Positions 1 to 12,025 of a DNA stretch of 64,000 bases are shown one piece after another. How positions within the stretch are numbered: the stretch's first letter is position 1; every line of letters begins with the position of its first letter. Both the position numbers and the translations under genes were made by a program. Source of the DNA: Aulostomus chinensis. Its lineage: Eukaryota > Chordata > Actinopteri > Syngnathiformes > Aulostomidae. Under the pieces are notes generated by a model, which saw only the letters and a list, made by a program, of their open reading frames with translations, searched no databases and was not told where the DNA came from. The stretch spans positions 23,962,527 through 24,026,526 of the forward strand of contig JBBMOA010000017.1 of the NCBI GenBank assembly GCA_037954235.1, read 5' to 3'.

Positions 1-187
1 GGCAACATTGTTCTGTCCAGAACACACTTGTTGCTGCCATGACGACAGTATCAGCATCATTAATCTTCTGCAGAGTGTCAGGGGTGATGAAAATACCACA
101 CAAGTCACACACCACAGCTGCTGACTTTGCTGAAGCTCAAAGCCCAGTGTGAGTCTCAGGAAAGGTATTGGCAGGTGACAACGGGTA

Positions 188-204
188 ACACACGCACACA
201 CGCG

Positions 205-263
<59 letters not shown>
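188..263. repeat. (CA)n microsatellite with CG core
   Basis: This is an alternating purine-pyrimidine tract of about 76 bp. It starts as CA/CG mixed units, has an uninterrupted CG run at about 201-210, and then a pure (CA)n run. The CG core inside CA repeats is a strong candidate for Z-DNA formation. The open frame through it (poly-Thr-His) is an artefact. Confidence 0.97.
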
Positions 264-264
<1 letters not shown>

Positions 265-691
265 ATCAAGCTGTATAAATTAGCAGCCATTCTTACTTGC
301 CTGTCTTTCAATCAATCATCTGATCCACTTCGGCAGCATCTTCTGGCTTTCTATTCTCTGAGGCGGCCTGCTGGGAACCAAACAGGCATATGCGTGTGTC
401 ATACGTGTAAGTGTGCCTCAGCGAGGGGGAGGGGCGGAAGGGACAGTCTGCTGTGGATGTGGAGGTGCACGCTGAGCCACGGTGCTGCAACAAGAGTGAT
501 TAAAACGACACCTCGGGTAAAAAGTGGATTGGGACGTTGGGAAGAGTGCAGACAGCCAATCACCAGCTGCTAACAGTGTGCTGACTTCTCCTGCCCCAGT
601 AGTTAAGGAGACACTCCTCCGTTCCCACAGGGCATCTGGCAGCTTGTGGCCCACATTTCTGCATGACACTTTGCAGACATGCGTGTCGGTG
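264..691. other. non-coding stretch between CA tracts
   Basis: No gene is seen. A GC-box-like GGGGCGG lies at 431-437 in a G-rich run (424-440). There is no CpG-rich context or convincing exon around it, so a promoter is not claimed. Confidence 0.5.
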
Positions 692-711
692 CACACACAC
701 ACACACACACC
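692..711. repeat. (CA)10 microsatellite
   Basis: Ten uninterrupted CA units, preceded by GTG. Confidence 0.95.
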
Positions 712-2050
712 TCATTACAGTACATGTGAGTGTGGAACCGCTCTGCTAATCAGAGGTGTTTGTGTCGCACTGATTATGCATCTGTGTGTGTTTGTTGAGT
801 AATTTCATGCAGTATTTTATCAACAGAAGGAAGATGAAGGAGATACGTCCATGAGGATTCTCAGTCACAGATCCAAGAGCTGAACATGAACTTGGTGTTT
901 TTTAAAAAACAGGCAGAGCCAAACTAAACTAAACATCAATCATGTCAGTTGTTTTCGAGGGGCAGGAGGGGGGCAGCGTAGGTGGTGGGGAACCCGCATA
1001 TCATCCATCCTCCTCAGACACAGATGAGATAGAGCCCCTTCTCTCACCTGTGCTGTATCAGGAGGATGCTAACACTTCCCATCCACTACCATTCGTTGCG
1101 CTAAGCTAACTAGCTGTCAGCTGGTCTCTGCTCCCTAGTGCAGCACAGAGGAAGGAAGGGCATCTTTCTTCTTGTCTGGGCATAAGGAGGATAAAAAACA
1201 AGCACGTGTACAAGAATGATGTGCGTACCTTTGAAAAGTAACAATGTTTTATCGTACTTTATGCTGCAATAAAATAAATGGTAATGATGAATCCAGATCA
1301 TTTTTTAAATAATAGCTGAAAGGTAAATTAAGAAATTGATCCGCAGATAAAAATTCCACTCGGTTACATCAACAGTTTTCTTGTGTGAAAGTGCCAATAA
1401 GGAGCGTGCAGCTACAGTAAAGTAGCATGATACCGAGCAAATTCTCGACTTAAATGGAAGATTTGCAACAACTTATACATCATCGGGAATATGGCCTAAA
1501 GCCGTACGTAGCACCCCGATAAAAAAGAACACTTTGCTGCTCATTCACTGTGACATTAATGTTTGAACTTCAGTGCAGTTCACTTAATAGAGGGGGTGAA
1601 TTATTCCTCATGTGCAGGCCGTGTGTATTTGTAGCCTGTGTCCAATTTATGCAGCAGGTAAATCCAGCACTGTGCTCCACAGAGGCTCTTCATTGGGAAC
1701 ATATGCAAATAGCTTTCACACTGCTCACAAGGAAGATGGCCGCACTTCACTTTGAGCCAAAAGACGAAGAGCACATTGTATGTCCATTGAGGCAGTTGTG
1801 CTGAGTACCTCTATGCACCTGATGCACCTTGAGAAAGTCAGTTTTGCTGGCTCATTCCACACAGAATGACCCTGAGAGTATAATTGGAGTTTTGTCTGAA
1901 ATGTTGTTCCAAATGTGATTCATAATCCATTAGCTGTAGATGTGCCAGCGGAGCACAGCGCGACAAAAAGGTGAGTGCAGAAAAGGCTGCACGCATGTTG
2001 GTTGATATAACATGAGGCAGTGTCGACTCCTGCTGGGAGATCCAGTCAGT
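712..2050. other. non-coding stretch, no gene seen
   Basis: It contains a 14-bp perfect palindrome (G, six T, six A, C) at 897-910 and an AT-rich segment at about 1240-1340. Open frames are short and overlap on both strands. A donor-like AAGGTGAGTG near 1970 has no matching open exon upstream. Confidence 0.5.
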
Positions 2051-2730
<680 letters not shown>

Positions 2731-3740
2731 CACAGCCTGTATATAGTCAATAAATAAACAGTAAATAAAGACTATAAAGTAAAATAAAGCCGAGTGTTGA
2801 TTCAGGAGCTCTGTCCCACCTTCCCATTCAGGACACAGTGATGTATGGTGATGAAGTGTAATAAAGCTCTGTGCAGAGTGAGCTGCCACAGACAAATTTA
2901 CAATCCATTGCTGAGGAAACAGACGTAAACAGCCTCTCTCTCACTCTTGCATTATTAATGTCGACAAAATGTACTATTTCCAATTATCATGATGTTCTCT
3001 GACAGGACGTGGTGTAATATGAAAGGAAGCCAATGCTAACATGCGAAAACAGCATCTTTCTTTAGTAATCCTGGATGCATTCTGATGAAAAAAAATAGAT
3101 GTGCAGAGAGGGGGAACTTTCAGAAACTGTTTAGTACCACAGCTGAGAGAGACTTCCAGCACCATGGACAGTTCATTAGTTTGCCCAGCCACCGTTTCAG
3201 CACCACGGTCAGCAACACTGCTCTGAGTTGCCTTCAGGACGGCAGGGGACAGCAGGGGACAGCGTGTGCTCAGCAGTCACATCCCTGCAGCTCTCCTCTA
3301 GCTTCCAGGCTCATTATCAAAACATTCTATCACTTTCTGCATCGTGGAGAGCAACAAAAGCGTTTCTTTACACCCAAGGACCAGATAAACAGTCCCATTC
3401 TGCTTCATCACAGATAAAACCCAAGTTCCACTCTTTAATGGGACTCTTTTCGGCTCCTTTCTCAAAAAGTGGCGAGGATGGTTTTAGAGGAATCAGAGAG
3501 CTAAATCAGAGTGAAATGCTGCTGTAATTGTTCATTGTGCAAATTAGGCCAAAGACAAAGCTAAATGTGTTTCTCAGCACTTTGGTGCCCTAATGGTCCA
3601 TTTACCTGTGCCCTATTATAGCTCTTTACAAAGCAGCACCATTAAGAGCAGACAATACATCTGGCTCAGTGAAAGATTCCAGATCCGTTATTGCACTCTG
3701 TGTGTTTTTCCCAAGAAAGTTATTGTGCACGTAGATGTGG
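2731..3740. other. non-coding stretch
   Basis: The first 60 bp is an A-rich AATAAA-like run (about 2745-2790), probably slippage debris at the array edge. A 10-bp unit (GCAGGGGACA) is tandemly doubled at 3242-3261. No gene is recognised. Confidence 0.5.
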
Positions 3741-3779
<39 letters not shown>

Positions 3780-3791
3780 TGTGTGTGTGTT
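3741..3791. repeat. (TG)n microsatellite
   Basis: About 25 TG units with one TTTG interruption near the 3' end. Confidence 0.97.
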
Positions 3792-3837
3792 TTGATCAGT
3801 GAGGACCATTTGAACTACATGCATATAAGTCACACAT

Positions 3838-4078
3838 TCAAGCCTGTTTTCCATCCATCCATCTATTTTTCTATACTGCTTATCCATTCAGGGTCATGGG
3901 AGGGCGGTTCACCCTGGACGGGTCGCCAGTCCGTCGCAGGGCCATCAGGAGCATTTAGGGGTTCAGTATTTTGCTCGAGGACACTTGGTCACCAGGGGAA
4001 GTGAAGATCGAACCAGCAACCCTGCAGTTGCTAGAGGGCCACTCTACCTCTGAGCCACGCTGCCCTCAAACCTGTTTT
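3838..4078 (-). mobile_element. tRNA-derived SINE (second head type) with target-site duplication
   Basis: The element body is at about 3851-4065 on the minus strand. Read on that strand it begins with a tRNA-like head: an A-box-like TGGCTCAGAGGT (4046-4057) and a B-box-like GGTTCGATCTTC (4003-4014). A unique body follows, then a tail with CTGGCGACCCGTCCAGGGTG and GGATAAGC, ending in GGATGGATGG at 3851. The insertion is flanked by a 13-bp direct repeat with one mismatch, TCAAGCCTGTTTT (3838-3850) and TCAAACCTGTTTT (4066-4078). This is the expected target-site duplication of LINE-mediated retrotransposition. The head differs from that of the SINEs at 26.8, 46.3 and 60.4 kb, but the tail is shared. 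It encodes no protein. Confidence 0.85.
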
Positions 4079-4348
4079 TGCTGTTATTAATATTTGCCAA
4101 AGAGCTCGACTGTGGCTGAGAAAGAAGGAAGGAAGAAGAATATAAATGTTTCCTTTTTTGCCAAGCTGCTCTCTGATCCGTGCAGTGCTTCGGCTGCAGT
4201 ATTTTGGAAACCTGAGTATAAGGCGGGTCGGTCCCCAAAGCAGCACAAGTCTGCAAGACCTGGCTGCACTATTGATTGAAGTTGTGAGAGACAGTACTTC
4301 AAAACGTGAGGGACATGCTAAGAGCCATCAGGTTTAAAAGAGGAGCTA

Positions 4349-4351
<3 letters not shown>

Positions 4352-4411
<60 letters not shown>
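4352..4411. repeat. (GT)n microsatellite
   Basis: About 60 bp of GT units with one GC interruption near the 3' end. Confidence 0.97.
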
Positions 4412-4412
<1 letters not shown>

Positions 4413-7400
4413 TGTACAGTTTGAAACACGGGGTGGGTGTGATATTGCTGTGCTTCCATGATGCTCATTTGAGAGTAAAAGTACTGCAGGTTCAGAAAAA
4501 CAAGAGGTGGGTTGAGGAAGTGTTTTCCGGCTGTGTGTGTGTGGGCGGAGTTGTTTGGGGGAACGTAGATACTTAATTAAACTTAGTAGGTTGTATAAAT
4601 CAAATCATGTAATGAATCAAACAAGTCAGTGGTCCATGAAACTGGATTTTCCATTTAGTGTGAGCTATGATACACATGCATGTCGACAGAGAGCAAGTAG
4701 GGAGTGGAGCTTGTGCCACACTGATGGTATTTACAAGCTAACCACACCGGCTACCTGCCTCTGAAGGTCAAAACCATGGGTGAAAGCAAAAGCAACTTCA
4801 AGCCACAGTGGTAAAAAAGATTATTTTCTTTGAAAGCAAAGAGGAGGCAACAAAGACTCTCCTACTTTGCTATCTTTCGCCAGATCAAGTGCAATGAAAA
4901 GGAAAGGCCAAGGCACAAGAGAATAGGTGAGTCAATGAGTAATAGAACACAGAACAAAGACAAGAGTTTTAGCAGTCGAAAAATATGAAAGTGCACTTCC
5001 CCGAGAGATCAATTGAGCTTCATTGATTTTGCTCCTTTTATTTTTTTTCTCCTCTGTCTTTCAGTCAATGATCTCCACCCCTAACAGAGAACAAGAATGT
5101 TGCTTTGCCCCTGGGACTTAAATTCTCAACTTGGAAACTGGAAGCAAAAAAAACAAAAAGGAAAAAAAAAAAGGGGTGAAGACACACACAGGATTTATAC
5201 TGTATATCAGAATGACTGGTGCTTGGGGTGGTGCCTATGCAATATTTTCTAATTATTACACATTGATTTCATATGAGCTTTCTCCACTCATGATGATGCG
5301 CTGTATGTGCTCAAAGTACCAATGTGAGCAACAAAGATGAGCCCTCATTTTTATCTCTCCTCAGATGGCTCCGCTCGAGTCAGTCAAGCAGCCAAGTGCA
5401 CTGGAGAGGAAGAGTTGATGTCTTTTCTTCAGGAGGAACAGCAGGATGGGGTGCAGCAGAGAGCCTCGCCCCTCCTTGTCGTGTTCATAGCATTTCACGG
5501 TCAAATATGCAGCCCCAGACTAAAAATGCACTAAACAGGTCTCACAAACATGCAGGTTTGGGTTTTTTTTTTTAGAGCACAAGTACAGGAAAACATATTT
5601 TGATTGTGACAGTCAACTGGAATACTGCATACTCACAGCTAACCGCTAGCAGTGCTTTGAGCTACAGGCTAACATAGGTGAGCTAGCATGCACACCGTCT
5701 GCCGCACTGATGTTTAGACGGTGCGTAGACGGTGTCTGCTGTCTTCGCTGACTTACATTTACCAATCACGGTAGCGCCAGCTTTGCCTGATGCAACTGTG
5801 ATTAGCTTGGAAGGTAAAGTGCAGACATTCGGACCCATGATGACACCAACAGAGTTTTGGGCTGAGGTGTAAAATAAAGCTGCCAAGACTAAATAAGCGA
5901 CTCTGTTGCCATTTGTGGAGCGTTTGAGTATTTGTAGGTGAAAAATATGTTCCACAGGACACAAGACAAGAACCCATGTTTTGCTTCCCACCTGCTTAAA
6001 GTGAGCTGCGTGTTAGCCCTGAAGCTATCAAGGCTACTTCACACACGAAGCTGCTGATACTCTTACTTTCCATGTGCGTCTTTGCTAAATAATTCGCCCT
6101 CTGCTGGCTACTCGACTGCATCGTAACACCTCCGTTTGCCTGCGTGACTCCGCTGATGTGAATGCAACTTTATAATCACATTAAATGTTCAACAGCCTAT
6201 GGTTAGTACTAAATATACTCCTGACTTTTGATGGAGGATGAAATGTGACTAAAATTTGACCAAAATGTGGAGTGACAGAGCAACAGACCAGCACTGCCCC
6301 CCCCGGAGCGGCACATTTAGCATGACTAAAACTGACTGACACAAAGGCAGATGTTATTTTTGAACCAACTTGTTATGGTCATAACTGGATGAAGTGGAGG
6401 GACTATGATTTGTTATCTTTAGCTTCTCAAGGCACGAGGAATGGGAAAGGACACGATTCATTTAGTAATGTCAGGAAACTTCAGAAGGTTGAAATTCCTT
6501 TTCCTTATAACAGTCATATGTGTCCATGCCTGGGGGAGAAGCCGGAATTTAAAAGGTGAGCAGCCTTTGTATTGTTATAATACTGTCTCTTTGACTCAGA
6601 CTCGAATTTTTGTTGTTGCCTTGGGGGATGGGGGGCACTGCAGGACTGACACTCACTGGAACACATAATTGCAGGCTTTTTTAAAAATGTTTTCCCTCTC
6701 CCTGCCATTGCCTCCTCTTCCTCTATCATCTCTTCAACACTAAGCATGTGTTAAGCATGATGAAAGAGGATCCATGGAAATTAATGGCAGCCAAACTGGG
6801 TCATTAATTCTCTCTGAGCTCTGTGACTTATTTACATCATCACATGTAACTGAAGAAGCGTCCACGCCATCTGAGGAATTGACGAGCATTAGCCGACTGG
6901 TAGTTGTGTGTCTCTTTGATTGATCTGTTAATTTTTCCTGCACTAAAATTCCTTGCATGGTTTGACCCACTTACTCTTAACTCGGCAGAGTATTTATACG
7001 AGGGGGGACTGAATGGGCACCCTGCTGGATTGATTTTCAGGTCCTCACATTTGATTCTCCAGGACCAATATAGCTCTCCTTTTGACTCCCTGCACTGCTT
7101 TGGCGCCTCTATGTGCCCGATGGGAGGCTCCGAGCCAGCGCTTGGCTTTTCAGCCTTTGTTTTTAGAGCCAGCCTGCAGCTTGGAAGCACTGAGGATTCT
7201 TGTTTGTATCCTGACTCAAGTAAATATGCAGGTCGCTGTGTTTTGCCTCAAATTTCTGGTTTCCTCAGGAAAGAACTGCCAGAACCTGAGCTGGCTGTCG
7301 CAGTGACGAAAAGAAAACAAATGCAGGATGAGGCGTCCGGGTTACAAAGGCTGTTGAGATCAGTTTGCCCTCAGTGGGTGTCTGAGGAACAGTGAGTGTA

Positions 7401-7560
7401 ACCCAAAAAGACAAGTACAAACGAGTAGAGCAGGCACCATAGGGGTGTGATACAATTGTAGTTGTGTAACAAAAAGATGGAAGTTCTCCTCTTGTATTAA
7501 TGAGTTGGCTTTTTAGCCATTTTCACCACTTGAACCCAGACTGAAACATGTAAATCCCAC
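4412..7560. other. non-coding stretch with weak exon-like signals
   Basis: Two splice-acceptor-like pyrimidine tracts occur, ending in AG at 5063-5064 and 5363-5364. The second is followed by an open frame that stops at 5534. A 9-bp inverted repeat (5692-5700 with 5727-5735) lies beside GCTAAC/GCTAGC motifs (about 5640-5690). Nothing here matches a protein I recognise, and no polyadenylation signal follows the open frame closely. Confidence 0.4.
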
Positions 7561-8010
7561 TCGATGGACTGCCATGTCATATTTTGCAGGTGTTGATGGT
7601 ACCAGGATGGCGTGATCCTGATGGTAAGGGGGTCCCCTGCCTATGCTCTTACAGCCAACCTGTGGTTGGCATTCTGTTGTTTTGGAGGTCTCAACACTGG
7701 GATAAACTGGAGTGAAAAAGAATCACGGCACAGACATTCTGTGTCTCCAGAGGATGAACCCCCAATGACTTTGACATCGCCTCAGATGAAAAGTCATCAA
7801 AGTTAAATATTTTGAATGTAATATCCCAATACTCAGAATTAGTACGAATATTCGTGGCCCCCAGAGAGCAAATCCAGATGAGCCGGTAGATTCTCCTCTA
7901 TTATGAGCTTGAGGTGGGGATTCAGCTGTCGGTCTCAACATCTGGAGTAATCTCACAGGAACAAGGTACAGTCAGATACGCTTGGTCTCCAGAGGATCAA
8001 TGCTGATGAT
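7561..8010. repeat. decayed tandem repeat, units about 115-145 bp
   Basis: A recurring motif resembling GG(T/C)CTCCAGAGGATGAA...AATGACTTTG marks successive units. Anchors CCAGGAT or CCAGAG fall at 7602, 7747, 7861 and 7989, spaced about 145, 114 and 128 bp. Other unit parts recur around them: GGATGGACTGCCATG-like, GTACAGATATTC-like, and GTCTCAACA. From memory this resembles a widespread fish repeat whose unit includes ATTGCCATGAAATTTTG and CCCCAGAGGATGAATCC. Identity between units is low, so the array is old. Confidence 0.55.
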
Positions 8011-11006
8011 GATACTTGACACACCCTACTGGCAGGGTCCGTTTATTTTGACCAGATTTGTGAAAAACCCGTTACGTTTCCCACTGCTGCATCTATACTG
8101 GATGATAATTGGCAAAAGCAGGCACGCAAACACACCACTGCTTTTGAAAATATCCACTTCTTTTACAAAGGGACATCGTTCCCACTGGCTCATTCAACTA
8201 ATGCACAACCCGAAGATTTGTGACTTAATCGGTTCCCATGCAGGCTATGCTTTGTCATTTTTATTTGCTCGCTATCTATTGCATTTGTGCTATGACTGCC
8301 ACTAATAAATACCTAAGTAGTGTATACAGCCCTTCCTCTCTGGGGCGGCCCTTTTCATTACTGCATAAAACAGAATGGTAACTTGAATCAAGCAAACATA
8401 TTTTTCTCCGTCGAGTTCAGTGTAATTATTTCACAAAGATAAATAAACAAATACCTGAGTCATACACTTCTGAAACCTCCATCAGAACCGGAAGCCTTCT
8501 CAGCAGCTGGCAGACTCTCTTTTAGCAGCCACCCGGCTTCCACTCGAAAATTTCAATTACCATTTATGAAAGTAGGTCAAACAAACGGCTCATGCATCAC
8601 GCTAGAAAAAAACGAGGATGCATAGACCTTCTTGTGTCAGAAACTGCTGTCAGACTGCCAATATTGTTGTGTGCTCGCAGCAGTGCTACAGAGAAAGAAC
8701 ACACATGCAGGCACAGTTGGTGGAGGCGTGCCTATTAGACCTGACTTCTTTCTGAAGGACTATCCAGCCAAAGGAAAGGCATGCTGGGAGGAAACGGCTC
8801 CCTGAGGTAGCTCTTGGCTATGCTGATTATGGCCCATCTTGCTAGCACAAGAAGTAAACAACAACAAATAGCCAAAAGTGTTCATGTGTAATGGAGGAGG
8901 AAGTGACGGTGGGATCCAGGTTCTGAGACGGATCCAGGGCAGCCCCTCTTCACCCTCCCCCATATTACATCTTCTTGGAGGGATACATTTAAACATGTTT
9001 GCCAACACAGACAGATGGAGAAGGAAAGAGAAGGCGGTGGATGGAGGAAAAGGATAAATGAGGGAAACGGACAGAGGCCACTCGTAGGTGGCTGGCCACT
9101 GTTGGGTCACTGTTGTCTGTCTCTGCTAGCAAACTCACTGGGAGAGGGCTGTGGAACAGCCTGGTTACAGCGCTGACTAGATTTCATGGGAGCTCAACAA
9201 ATGGTCAGAGAGAGACTTCCTCAGAGGTGTTTGAGGAAACAGAAAAATTGTTTTAAAAAAGTGAGACATCACCTGTCAGCCTGCTGTTAAGGCCTCAGAT
9301 TCCTACAATAAACCCTTGAGGAAAACAGTTTGTTAGCAAGATCATACCAGAAGAGAAGAAAATGAGGGTGCCCGAGGTCAGGCTAACCAAAAAAAGACAA
9401 CCCAAAATAAATCAGGTCCAGATTTGTGATCAGGGACTCTATGGATCAGTGACAGCTCAGAGAATCTTCTCTCAGTTTTACTGACACCACTACTGTTGCC
9501 AGGTCTGAGTCTTTTTTTGAGGAAAAAATGTTCATTTTTCACCTCACCTTCTACCTCGAGTCCCCAGTAGATAACAGCTTGATAGCAATGATTCTTTTAT
9601 CACAAGATAAAAGCCAGTAAGCATCCTGAGTCTGGGACCCGGCTCCTGGTCTATGGAAGCCAGCTACACTCCAAATGCGGTTTCATTTGGGCTTTAAACA
9701 ATAAAGCCGTACGATAAAAAGACCATCAAAGCAAACAGAAGAGTAGAATCATCTGACCTCGCATTGCAGCTGCGATAATCATGTGTTTGGGTTTACCGTG
9801 AGGCAAGAAAAAGGACCACTCTCAAGGGTTTTTAAGGAAATAAGCTGTGTAACAACTGTGAGGCTGAGAAACATTTCTCCTGAAATAAAGTGGAAGCCAA
9901 GTCGTGATGAGTTTGGATGAGGATACGACCGTTTAGACACATCAGCAATCGCTCCAGCGGCTTTATCTGGGCTGCACCACACAGCAATGTGTTCTCTGAG
10001 CTTCCTGCTAGTCCATATCTCAAATTAAATGATCTCACACAGAGAGGGCGTTGGAGGGTTGTCGCTCCGTCGCTTGTGGCAAACATTCATGAGATATGCA
10101 ACAGTCTTGTACATGCAGCAGCCGGATGCAGAGAATCTCTCCGACTGTCCTCTGGTCGCTGCGTGTGTCTCGTGTTTAACAGGAATACAGTGGGTTGTGT
10201 TTTCCATTACCACGTTCATCACTGTCTTCTGATGCAATTACTGTGTGGCGCTGCACTAACAGGCATCAGTAGGGCTGCTATACCTCTTATATTCCATCAG
10301 GAGCCATTTTCTTTATAGACATGCTTCAGCCAGACATGCACATAAATTGAATTCAGGGACTCAAAGATGAAGATACACAACATCAAAGCATTACTGAACC
10401 GGCCGTGACTTAAATTGATCTTTCAGTTTGCTCCAGATTGCCTTTGATGCACAACATATGATCGAATGGGACTTAACTGATTTGATTTTGCTAATAAATT
10501 AATTTCATTATATTCAAAGTGTTCTTCCATTAACTTTCTTTATTTGAATAAATGGTATTTTATCATGTAATAGTGCAGGTTTTCGTTCCATGTAATGAAT
10601 TATATATAACCCCCAGAAATATTTTAATTTCTCCTTTCTTGGTTTATGTAAATTTTAGGCTGAGCGCTTGCGTCTCTTGACCCATCAGACTTGACTTCCC
10701 ACCCCAAAGACTTTCCACCTCCATCCGTCAGTCACTTCTTCCTAGTTTCAAAGCTTCTCTGTTGCATCAGGTGGAAAATAGTTCAACTGGGAGGGAGACG
10801 GCCTGAGGTGACACATCACATTACATCTAAATGCAGGGTGACACGCTGGTCTGGGATGAAAGCCAATGAATGCTGAACCTTTCTTTTCTTCAGTGTACAA
10901 CTGGACATCACCGGTGGACAGGTAGCAAAAGGCTCTCATTATTTTTTACTTCCTAATCTTTGCCTCCTGCCCAGCCGCAAATACAAATCTGACATTTATG
11001 ACGGGA
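8011..11006. other. non-coding stretch, no feature found
   Basis: Nearly 3 kb of unique-looking sequence without microsatellites longer than about 12 bp. The segment at about 10490-10650 is AT-rich, with several TAAATTAAT-type runs. No coding, RNA or repeat feature could be supported. Confidence 0.5.
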
Positions 11007-11029
11007 GCTGCTGCTGCTGCTGCTGCTGG
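11007..11029. repeat. (GCT)7 trinucleotide repeat
   Basis: Uninterrupted GCT/CTG run. No gene context supports a coding role. Confidence 0.95.
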
Positions 11030-12010
11030 GTTGGAGTTGCACTTGAAAATATCTTCCTGATTAAAATACAAAGCGGCGTCATGTTCTATTCGGGAAAGAT
11101 AGGTGAGGCAAGTCTGTTTGCCAAGAAGACAAGTTTAACCTTTATTTGTTTACAATCATTTTGATTTATTCCAGGGACCAATTGGAGTGAACGACCTTCT
11201 CATCTTTCACACTGCAGGAACAAAGTAGTGAATTGGCTGTTGTTTCATGAAACGTGTGAATCTATCAGAGCATCTCTCACAATGACTCGTGGATGATGTC
11301 TGCATGTGAGGAAGGAGATTGGAGAGGAGTTTGAACTTCTCACACGGGGGAAAGGACTCATAATTACAATGATACTGCAGATGTGTGTGTGTACTCCGAC
11401 CTCACCGGAGAGGATGGACCTGTTCATGACGTACTGGGGGAGCACCTGAGTGTCAAACCCCTGGGTGAACGTTTAGCATGGCAGTGATCGACTGACACCG
11501 GAGCGCCAGCATGGCCACATGGAGAGCTTCCTGCTTGTGCTACTGACTGGAGAACATCAGCCTGGACAGTCAATAACACTGACAGAAAAATCCATGTTTC
11601 CACACAGTTTTGGTTCAGCATCATCAGTGATTAAATGTTGTCTCAAACCACCTGACAGTTTTTGCTTTCCAGGAGCAGCAAAGCCAATAATCCAAATTAT
11701 CAAAACTCAGAGCACAGAGGGAGGGAACCCAAGGTGTTGTAGCCGAACATACGAGTAATGACCACAAACTCTTAACGCTGTATTAATTGGGGCAGCATGG
11801 AACCAGAGCCTAAGTGAATCACTTAGCATACTTGTGTGGTTGGCACCCAAATTCCCTGGTTCAACGTTGGGCAGTGGTTAGGGTTGTTAGAACACAAGAC
11901 AGTCCACCTGGGGGGCAGGTTTTGTGGCGGTGGCTGGCAACAGAAAACACCACACTTTACAACAGTTGCATAAATGTTTGCATACTGCTTAATTCCATTT
12001 TATGTTTCTG
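11030..12010. other. non-coding stretch
   Basis: At 11860-11900 the phrase GGGCAGTGGTTAGGG resembles a Pol III A box, but there is no B box downstream. No gene is seen. Confidence 0.45.
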
Positions 12011-12025
12011 AAAAAAAAAAAAAAA
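12011..12025. repeat. A15 homopolymer
   Basis: Fifteen consecutive A. The sequence upstream is AT-rich and shows no coding remnant or polyadenylation signal at the expected distance, so a processed pseudogene is not supported. Confidence 0.95.

Noticed and set aside
4584..4597. TAGTAGGTTGTATA, identical to 14 bases of let-7
   Set aside because: The let-7 seed is absent and no complementary star arm or hairpin lies nearby.
11780..11960. Possible SINE head (GGGCAGTGGTTAGGG)
   Set aside because: No B box, body or tail follows.
12011..12025. Poly-A run as the end of a processed pseudogene
   Set aside because: No coding remnant, polyadenylation signal at the right distance or target-site duplication.
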